Origin: Anopheles merus
Lineage: Eukaryota; Arthropoda; Insecta; Diptera; Culicidae
Assembly (NCBI RefSeq): GCF_017562075.2
Contig: NW_024427675.1
Coordinates: 1-64,000, forward strand
Reading direction: 5' to 3'
DNA length: 64,000 nt
Shown here: one piece after another, positions 56,421-64,000 of the stretch
How the letters are laid out: every line of letters begins with the position of its first letter
Numbering within the stretch: position 1 is the stretch's first letter
The notes under the pieces: model-generated
What the model was told of the DNA's origin: nothing
Databases searched by the model: none
What the model saw: the letters and a program-made list of their open reading frames with translations, nothing else
Program-made: the position numbers and the translations under genes

Positions 56421-56621
56421 ATTTTTAAAAACGTGATTGCGATTAATAACTCGCTGTTTTAGAGCCAATCGCCAAGGCATCGTCGCGAGTGAAAATAGTG
56501 AAGCCTGCATCATCAATATTTTCATCAAGGAGAGCCTCTATTCGAAGGGCTGGAGCCGCTTCCCCCCTCCGTTGGAAGGCCAAGCAGTACTGGGAGATCC
56601 GGCAGAACCAGTGCAGATCCG

Positions 56622-58190
56622 TTGGCCAACTCTACTTCCAGGCCTACGGACACTGAACGGGCGTCATCGAGACCACCGTCGAAGGCATCATCAAACCCGC
56701 GAAACGACACCCTGAACGAGTTGGTGAGGAGAGCCCGCGAAGCTAAACGCGGGCTAGCGGCAATCGAGCGCGAGATAGCAGACGTTGTTGTGGAAGCAAC
56801 GTCTTCGATTGCTGAAAAGGAGCAGGAAATAGAGGAGTGGCTGCATAATACGGATCGTGTCGGAGAGCTGGACCAACGGCCCCAGGAGTTTAACATTCCC
56901 GCCACCGCTACTGGGCCGATGCGTTCGGATAACCATCTCCTACCTCCCTACGCCGTCGAAGTGCCACCTGTGACATGTAGAAAACCGAACGTGCAATCTA
57001 CAGCGATTGAAGAGGAACTTCATCGGATCGATCGGAGTGCGAACAACAGCTGCTTGAAGAGAGACTGCTCGCGATCGAACGGTGTGAGCGACGTCGTATG
57101 GCGGAGAAAAAACGCATACTGGAAGAATCATGCCGTCCTTCTACAAGCCCGATCGCGAAACCTGATGAAAGGCTAGCTAACCAGTACAGACCAGCCGTTA
57201 GCTTTGTGCCAGCGATACCAGAAGTTGATCACACCCCACAGCGCATAGTTACTCTGCAAACTTTCCGTTGTTTAACCAGAGTCAAGTGTCAGCGCGAAAA
57301 TGTACGAGTCGTGAACTGCCTGTCTTCAGTGGTGACCCTAAGGAATGGATGACGTTCATTTCGAACTATGAACACTCTACGGCGATATGCGGCTACACAA
57401 ACGATGAAAATATGCTGCGGCTGCATGCATCTTGGAAGCGAAAGGCTCGTGAAGCAGTTGCTATTTGTCTGCTATATCCCGATAGTATCCCTGAAGCGAT
57501 CGAGATTTTGAAGGAGTGCTACGGCCGTCCAGAACTAGTGGTGAACACGCTGATGGCCAATATTCGCCGCATGCCGCCCCCGAAGGAAGACCGGTTCGAC
57601 GCCTTATTGGATTATGGTGTCGCTGTGAGGAACTTCTCTGCATCGATAACGGGATCTGGACTGCACAGCTATTTCGATGGTGGCCAAGCTGCCGCCGTAT
57701 ATTAGGCTGAACTGGTACTATTACCAGACCGTTGTACACATACCACGCTGGCAGTTTTCAACGAGTGGGTGAAGGAGCTTGTACGCGCAGCCAGTCGAGG
57801 TGTAAAACATACCAGCGGTCGTAGGGAGGTGAAACATGACAATAGTATCCATCAGTACGACCGTAAGTACGCTCATCAGAACATTCATTCCACAGGTCAG
57901 ACAGCAGTAACAACATCACAACCAGTTACAACTGAGGGCAACAATTGGCGTTGCTCTGCGTGTGGGGATGGATGTCCTAACGTGTTCAACTGCAGCAGGT
58001 TCCTAAGCATGAGTGTGAGTTCACGTTGGACAATTATAAAGCGTGCGTCACTGTGTAGAACGTGCCTACGCAAGCACCCAGGTGCATGCTCAGTAACTAA
58101 GTTGATGCAAACGAGCCGTCAGCATCAAAAACCCGACTTGGATGGGTAGTTTACGGGCCATGCTCAAGTGGCGCATCAGATTGTAACCAG
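56622..58190 (+). pseudogene. BEL D gag, broken
   Basis: Coiled N-terminal part (56622-57176, AREAKRGLAAIEREIADVV), then frame changes into ELPVFSGDPKEWMTFISNYE and YGRPELVVNTLMANIRRMPP (57268-57705), matching gag of BEL C and BEL A. The Cys block (WRCSACGDGCPNVFNC and CRTCLRKHPGAC, about 57945-58090) is followed by an abrupt jump at about 58115-58130 to KTRLGWVVYGPCS, which in BEL C lies roughly 200 codons further on. An internal deletion has therefore removed the protease. Confidence 0.82.
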
Positions 58191-59033
58191 TACGACGGAA
58201 ATACATTTATGAACGTTCATATCTGCCCCTGCAATAAAAAAAGACGATGAGATGGATCTGGCTCTAAAAGAATACTTCTCTTTAGAATCGCTAGGATTAT
58301 ATCGACCAATGAAACAATTGCGCTCTGTTGACGAAGAACATGCGCTTAAAATTCTTTCCTAGAATGTTCGGTTGGTAGAAGGGCATTTCGAAGCGAGCCT
58401 TCTATGCAGCATGTTCACCGCATGTAGCAACGCGCACTATGTAAAAAAATCTGAACGCAGAAAGATTTGAAGAACAATATCAAAGGGCAGTTGAATGCAT
58501 CAAATATGAGCATTACGTTGATGACATGCTCTTTAGTATAGAAACTGAAGATGAAGCTATCCAATTAGCACAGGAAGTTTGCTTCATTCACTCACAAGGC
58601 GGATTTGAGATCCGTAATCGGTTGTCCAATTCATCAAAGGTTAAAGCTGCAATGAACCGGGTTGAGCCTGGAGCAGAAGCCCCCGTCGAAGTTGAACTTG
58701 TGACAGAGAAAGTACTCGGCATGTGGTGGAACACGGAGACGGATGTGTTTACGTTCAAAATCTCTCCACATTATGAGCCGCATACATTACTGCAAGGACG
58801 AGTACCTACGAAGAAAGAGATTTTGAAAATACTCATGTCTATATATGATCCTCTGGGGCTAATTGGTCACCTTCTCATGTACCTGAAGATTCTGCTGCAA
58901 GAAGTGTGGCGCGCAAAGACTCAATGGGATGAAGAAATTTCTGGTATTTTGCTAGTGAAGTGGCAAACATGGGTATTCGTTCTACCTAGTTAACAATTTG
59001 TGAGCATTCCGAGGTGTTACCGGCAGGCCACGC

Positions 59034-59041
59034 ATTTAAAT
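59034..59041 (+). repeat. 8-bp target duplication of the nested hAT element (left)
   Basis: ATTTAAAT, repeated at 60460-60467. An 8-bp duplication is the hAT superfamily signature. Confidence 0.88.
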
Positions 59042-60459
59042 CAGCGTTCGGCAAAGTCCGGCCCGCGGGCCAAATGCGGCCCGCCGCAACATTCAATCCG
59101 GCCCGCGAAAGGTTTTGACTGATTTTGAAAGATGTGAAGAAACTATTCGTATACAAATTACTGAATATCTTTTAGAATAACATTTTATACCATCGTATTC
59201 TTTCAACTTTAATTAAAGTACTATGGAATGATCGTTCAGTATGTTCGAACTCGTGATCAATATCCCCGTAACGTTTACTAGAAAAAAATGCCTTTTTTTC
59301 GGCTGGATGTGGAAAAAAAACTTAGAGAGACAATTTCTTAACATGTACATAATTTGAAAGGAAATTTTTTAAGCTTTCTTTAACCTTTCTAAGACTTGGG
59401 GAGTTGCCTTTCATCAGTTATCTGGAATTTTCGCCATGATAGACGAAGACATGCCTGTAGGCATCTTAAGTTTTCGCGACAAAATTGTCAGAGTAGAGCT
59501 TTTGCATCATATTGGCCCTGAAAAATTCGATGGAATACATGTGACGGATGTTGTACCAGTTTGCGGACTAGGGTGTCATGTCGAAATTCTACCGAAATTC
59601 ACCTAATATGAACGCATTGAGTTTTGGCGTCATTGTTTGCCATTGCGAAGTCAGTGGACGCGATTTCTGCTTCCTAATATGTGTGTTAATTTTCTCATAC
59701 TATTTCACTGTTTGGCGGATTGCATCGATCTCCCGGCCCAGATAACCCAGTAATGTAGCCACTTGTGCCTCTGTCTTTATTTTTTGGTTTTTTGGAACCT
59801 CAAAAAATGAACCTGGGCTCTCCTGCGATGCTTTGATGTTGCTTAATAGGGCCAAGATGTTGGTGATCAATACGCAGAAATGTTCTTGTGCGACGTCAGA
59901 CTTCTGTACGCAGTCCATTTAAGACGCTACGGGATGTCATTCGTTGATCGCGCACGCTTATAAGTTGGTTGGTTCACTTTTTTGGTCATTATGTTTAGAG
60001 TTTTCTGTTGTCTCATGGGCAACATAATTTATCAATTGATCTGACATGGCATGACATCTGACTTGTCCATAAAGCATTTTTATAATTACTGAATCTATGT
60101 TTGCTTCGATAATTTTTCAGCCTTTCAGACTTTTGTATCATCCCCGGAATATATTCAATATTTTTTGTGGTGTGGGAAGATGGGGTCTTTATTATTTTTT
60201 GGCTGATCACATTTTTAGCCCTCTATTGCCGATTCTCAAATGATTAAAGATTAGAATTAGTTTTTAAAGTAGGTATCATTAATTTTGAACCATACTTGGA
60301 TGATATAATTACAGAAAAACAACAATATTACTGAAAATTTGTCTAAAAGAATAAAATATAATAATTTAAGCGCAACAATAAAAACCGCATTCACCAGGCC
60401 CGCGGCACTCGATCATTTACTGAAGTTGGCCCTTTGCCTCAAAAGTTTGCCGACCGCTG
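59042..60459. mobile_element. 1.4-kb hAT-type element with TIRs, nested in BEL D
   Basis: Bounded by inverted ends CAGCGTTCGGCAAAG and (complement of the right end) CAGCGGTCGGCAAAC, 13 of 15 matching, and by the 8-bp duplication ATTTAAAT. Just inside the left end are repeats of GGCCCGC. The interior has only short frames on both strands; one on the minus strand (59700-59918) is the longest and not recognised. The element is therefore non-autonomous or decayed. Excising it in thought restores the RT-RNase H linker of BEL D. Confidence 0.88.
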
Positions 60460-60882
60460 ATTTAAATCAATGTCACATAGAACTTTACATCTTTTGCGAC
60501 GCCAGTGAGAACGGGATGGCCGCCGTAGCCTACTTTAAATTTGAAAGAGACGGGCTGATAGAATGTGCATTAGTGGGCTCAAAAACTAAAGTTGCACCGA
60601 TATCCTTCACATCCATACCAAGATTAGAGCTTCAAGCGGCAGTCATAGGAACACGATTGGCCCAAACAATAAAAAGCTCGCATCATCTGCAAATCACTAG
60701 TGAAGTGTATTGGACGGATTCACGAATAATCATTAGTTGGATTAATGCAGATCACCGAAAGTATAGCCAAATCGTTGTCGTACGCATTAGCGAAATTGTG
60801 GAAACCTCAAATGCTGTAGATTGGTACTGGGTATCCACGAAAATGAACGTAGCCGATGAAGGGACAAAATGGCAAAGGGTTC

Positions 60883-61227
60883 AGTTAACACGACATCACA
60901 GCACCGAAAGCAAAACACCAGCACCGAAAACAATGCAACACCATTCCTAGCGAAATATGCTACAATCAACATAGTAACCATTTGAACCAGCATCACGCAC
61001 CAATATCGTATCAACATCCGGCCAAACATCTAACATAAACAAATAACCGTAGCATAAACATAATAAACATAGCATAAACAATGAAAAGTAGGGAACCGAA
61101 CATATATAATATGAATTCAGGCAAGGTTAGGCAGTTCTAATCAACATCTTGAACTCAGAGTATGTGCGCGACAAATTGGATAAATAAAATTATTTTTTAT
61201 TACAATTCCAACGCATGTGTTCTTAAC
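60883..61227 (+). repeat. LTR of an errantivirus-like gypsy element
   Basis: Begins AGTTAACACGACATC and ends GTTCTTAAC(T). AGTTA-type LTR starts, instead of TG...CA, are typical of the insect gypsy/errantivirus group. AATAAAATT near 61181 is a possible polyadenylation signal. No partner LTR lies in the window. Confidence 0.75.
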
Positions 61228-61245
61228 TGGCGCCCGAATAGGGAC
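61228..61245 (+). promoter_or_regulatory. Primer binding site, tRNA-Lys type
   Basis: TGGCGCCCGAATAGGGAC directly at the LTR end; 17 of 18 bases match the standard tRNA-Lys3-complementary site. Confidence 0.78.
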
Positions 61246-61868
61246 CCGATATTGTAAAGTTTTTATAAAATTGTTTTGTGAAGTGACTACGTAAGAGTAA
61301 TGTTGCAACAGGACAGTTTGTTAAAAACGAGTGTTACCTATCGCCCCGCAAAAAGTGACATTTTTCAGTGGCAGCAGTTCGTGTGATACCGTAGTATCAA
61401 CAAGTGGTTAAAAGCTCATCTTGTTGAAAAAAGGAGCCATTATCTACGAATCGAGAAGTACCGCAACATTATCGGGTCAACGCCACGACTGAATGACTTC
61501 CATCGTAAGAGGACAAGAGCAGCTGTCTTAAAAAGAATTTCAGAAACATCGCCGTAAGAGGATAGATACTGACTTTCTTCGCGGAGAATTCCAGACCATC
61601 ACCGTAAGAGGCACGAGGCGGAATTTTCATAATCATTTTGAGGTATCCCCTAAAATGAAACTTTTGTAAGTAACAGTGAAACAAGCGTGAGTATATAAAA
61701 ATCAAAAACAAAGTGAATCGAAAATATAAAGTGAAAATAATAAGAGTTTCCAAATTGATTTTCAAACATGTATATAAAAAACATAAAATAAATAAATAAT
61801 GAAATATTTACCAATTAATAATAATCCTGGACGAATTAATAGAATCACTAAATAATTTTTCATTCAAA
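61246..61868 (+). other. Leader of the errantivirus-like element, no gene
   Basis: Untranslated leader between primer site and gag. It contains three loosely repeated blocks around CCGTAAGAGG (61503-61511 region, 61551, 61602), spaced about 50 bp apart. Confidence 0.6.
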
Positions 61869-63107
61869 ATGTCTCAACAAGAAGTAGTGGATTGAATTCT
61901 AAGCAGACTTGCTGCTTTAGAAGCACAACAACAATCGATACCTGGAGTAATAGATTACTCGGACCCCCCATTACATATTACGAAAACTGACGGAACAGCC
62001 GTAAGCCCTGAATCATTTGATAAAATACCTGATCTTGTAAAAGATTTGCCTGTTTTCTCTGGTGAACCAAGTGAGTTAAATAGCTGGATTGATGATGTTG
62101 ATGGTATAGTAAAACTATACCAAACCAACAGTACCAATACCGTGGAACAACAAAACAGATTCCACATGGTTTGTAAATTCATTCGAAGAAAAATTAGAGG
62201 TGAGGCTAACGATTTCTTAGTTGCCTCAAATGTTGGAATACATTGGAATTTAATCAAGAAAACCTCAATAACATATTACGGAGAGAAACGCGATCTTGAA
62301 ACACTTGACTTCCAGATAATGAGTTAATGTTGTCAATAATAGCAAACCAAATTCATACTGATGATCGATTCTCTCATCCAGCAGCATCTAAAGCTCTGAT
62401 TGAAACTTACAATAGGAAAGCCATTGATTCCTTCATTAGAGGACTTGATGGAGATGTGTACAAAATCATAAGAAATTATGAACCCACATCTTTGGCCGCA
62501 GCTTACAGTTATTGTATTTCATTCCAAAACATCGAGTGTAGGAAAATGCTTACCACACCAAAATCATACATACCACCTTCCGCACCCAGGAATCTTATCC
62601 CAATAGTACCAAGAATACCAACAAAACCAAATATGTACAGACCACCAACCACTCCAAACCACCCCAATTCACCAATTTATTACAGACCTCCTACCTATCT
62701 AACTCCGCAAAATAGACCAAAACAAAACTTTTACAACCCGCATTTACGCATTACACCACCTGTAATTCCACAGAGAAATCCGTTTAAACCACCAGTCGCA
62801 CAAAACCCGCCACAACCAGAACCCATGGAAGTTGATAGTTCCATCCGTTCTAAACAGGTAAATTACGGTAATCGTCCCAATTTTTCAGGAACATATAAAC
62901 ACCATTAAAAGAACAAGAGCATTTAATATAGAAACAAACACAGGAAACGAGCAAGTAGAATATGAAGAGAAAATGGCAAAAACATCAGAAGAATGTGACG
63001 ATGTTGTGCTCTCCGCCCATGATCGATACTTGGCATGCATTAACAGACAAGATGGATCAGAAACATCCGAAAATGGAGAAGAGGCCAAATTGAATTTTTT
63101 AGAATGA
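61869..63107 (+). pseudogene. Errantivirus-like gag, broken
   Basis: Capsid protein of an insect gypsy-group element. The ATG at 61869 is followed by an in-frame TGA at codon 9 (61893-61895). The core continues (LPVFSGEPSELNSWIDDVD near 62046) to a frame break at 62325-62329, where TAA overlaps the ATG of the next open part. That part runs to 62908 with AAYSYCISFQNIEC, a Pro/Asn/Tyr-rich stretch and the family-typical EPMEVDSSIRSKQVNYGN segment. The C-terminal reading in another frame (IKRTRAFNIETN...) ends at 63105-63107, overlapping the pol ATG. At least three lesions; not functional. It is not a free virus gene here but an old genomic copy. Confidence 0.8.
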
Positions 63108-63226
63108 GTTCCAAATTACCATATTTCCTTTACTATGGTAATGCAAAAGAACCATTACGAATCTTAGTAGACACAGGATCAAATAAAAACTATATAGGGG
63201 AAGGTAGGTACAGACGGACACGTTAA
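63104..63226 (+). pseudogene. Errantivirus-like pol, start only
   Basis: The ATG at 63104 overlaps the end of the gag reading. It encodes the protease start with the motif ILVDTGSNKNYIG, after which the family similarity ends at about 63198 and a stop follows. RT, RNase H, integrase and any envelope gene are absent from this copy. Confidence 0.7.
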
Positions 63227-64000
63227 GGGAAATGGTAAAAATCTAGGGATATATAAGTGCAACGACCATGAAAATGTGCATACATAATCTTACACTCATC
63301 TTTTATCAGAAAATGTGTTGAAACTTTTCCAGTTGAAAAGTTTCCATCGATTTTTGCGTTTTTTTTTTCATGAATGAAAACATGATTTTTTTTCGAGCGG
63401 TTTTGAAATGTTCGGGTAAGACGGACACTTGATATGGGAAAGATGGACACCATGAAGGGTAAGATGTACACCTGTAGAAAACGTTGGAAAGTGAAGAGTT
63501 TTACAGTATTTTAACAAATTCTATCGCTTTCCACGTCCTGGTACGTTTATAACGTACCACGTACGTACGTCCGTGGTTTTAGGAATTGTAAGCACCGATT
63601 CTAATATATCGTACAATGCAGTATCTAAAGCATTATTGAAATATCGCGCTCTTACATCTGATGTTGCTCCAGCTTACAGAACAACTGTCTAGAACTTTCT
63701 TTAAGGAAATTACTCCGCAAAAAGACCACGACCCCACTTGTTAATAGTTTAATCCATTTTCCACGTCCATAATCCATGTCAAAATTCAATATTTGATTTT
63801 TGTAATCCCTCAGAATTTCTCATCTATTCCTGAACGATGTCGTATCAATGCAACATCTTTTTATTGCTTAAGGTTGTGCAAGTCGTGACAAGATATTGAA
63901 TTTCTTGAAGCGCCTCATCAGAGTCGAGCGAGTAATAGCATAACGAATGACTAATATATTGACCGTTGTTTCATTTCTCGTTAATTTCAATACTTTATCT
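63227..64000. other. No gene seen
   Basis: Low-complexity, AT-rich sequence. A cluster of GACGGACAC/GATGGACACC/GATGTACACC variants at 63205-63475 is a weak degenerate repeat. The tract ACGTACCACGTACGTACGT near 63550-63570 is partly self-complementary. The truncated errantivirus-like sequence joins this region at about 63198. Confidence 0.55.

Larger units (their letters stand above)
56030..60882 (+). mobile_element. BEL D: BEL/Pao remnant with a nested hAT element
   Basis: Probable 5' LTR 56030-56420, gag, then a large deletion covering protease and early RT, late RT, RNase H, and no integrase or 3' LTR. The 3' end is cut by an errantivirus-like LTR at 60883. A hAT-type element (59042-60459) interrupts the RT-RNase H junction. 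Gag and pol pieces are closest to BEL A and BEL C of this window. Confidence 0.85.
58400..60890 (+). pseudogene. BEL D late RT and RNase H, split by a hAT element
   Basis: From about 58405 (FTACSNAHYV) through the catalytic HYVDDMLFS (about 58512), GFEIRNRLSNSSKV, VLGMWWNTETDVF and YDPLGLIGHLLMYLKILLQE to VLPS, with a TAA at about 58991. The text IPRCYRQATHLN is interrupted at 59041 and resumes at 60468 with IELYIFCDASENGMAAVAYF (first RNase H Asp present), YWTDSRIIISWINADHRK and NVADEGTKWQ. It ends at 60882 where the next LTR begins. The RT thumb to RNase H order matches BEL C. Confidence 0.87.

Noticed and set aside
63540..63575. ACGTAC-rich self-complementary tract as an origin or operator
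   Set aside because: Short simple palindromic words without supporting context.
1..64000. CRISPR array, operons, or prokaryotic mobile elements
   Set aside because: Repeats are satellite or minisatellite without unique spacers; all coding features are eukaryotic transposon families.

Overview
The window looks like animal nuclear DNA, most likely from an insect and probably a mosquito. The reasons are insect-type BEL/Pao and Ty3/gypsy elements of the CsRn1 and errantivirus-like groups, a Jockey-clade non-LTR element with an arthropod Inr+DPE promoter, and a tRNA-derived SINE resembling one I recall from Anopheles. The species assignment is inference. I found no host protein-coding gene and no cellular RNA gene. 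Almost the whole window is transposable elements, many inserted inside each other.

Region 1 (1-1.7 kb): a simple repeat and a decayed Tc1-type transposase. Region 2 (about 1.74-17.57 kb): a giant inverted repeat with its centre near 7,462 and a 33-nt unpaired spacer. Each arm carries, from outside in, a 10-bp satellite array, a decayed BED-finger hAT transposase pointing outward with a small LTR-like insertion in it, a SINE, and about 1.8 kb of unassigned sequence. A complete Jockey-type retrotransposon (9,711-14,086) interrupts only the right arm, with a 14-bp target duplication on each side. Region 3 (17.57-19.62 kb): two tandem copies of a 1.02-kb non-coding unit with imperfect inverted ends.

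Region 4 (19.62-30.3 kb): a non-coding repeat, paralogous to 51.3-52.25 kb, is split by a decayed CsRn1-type gypsy element ('gypsy A'). That element is split in turn, at its gag start codon, by a BEL element ('BEL-1'). Region 5 (31.03-50.67 kb): one BEL element ('BEL A', TSD CCTGT) contains two later arrivals. These are a gypsy element ('gypsy B', 32,941-39,080) with identical 342-bp LTRs, open gag and pol and a textbook -1 frameshift signal, and a second BEL ('BEL C', 40,203-47,197, TSD CTGGT) with nearly open gag-pol. Region 6 (50.7-64 kb): non-coding sequence, a small transposase fragment, the 5' part of another non-LTR element, a BEL remnant ('BEL D') that contains a 1.4-kb hAT-type element with an 8-bp duplication, and the 5' part of an errantivirus-like gypsy element.

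LTR divergence counted by eye follows the nesting order: gypsy A about 7%, BEL-1 and BEL A about 2%, BEL C about 1%, gypsy B 0%. All nine retroelements for which I can read a strand lie on the + strand. The best candidates for something functional are the giant hairpin locus (possible endo-siRNA source), the one-way retroelement stack (possible piRNA-cluster architecture), the frameshift cassette of gypsy B, and the Inr/DPE promoter of the Jockey element.
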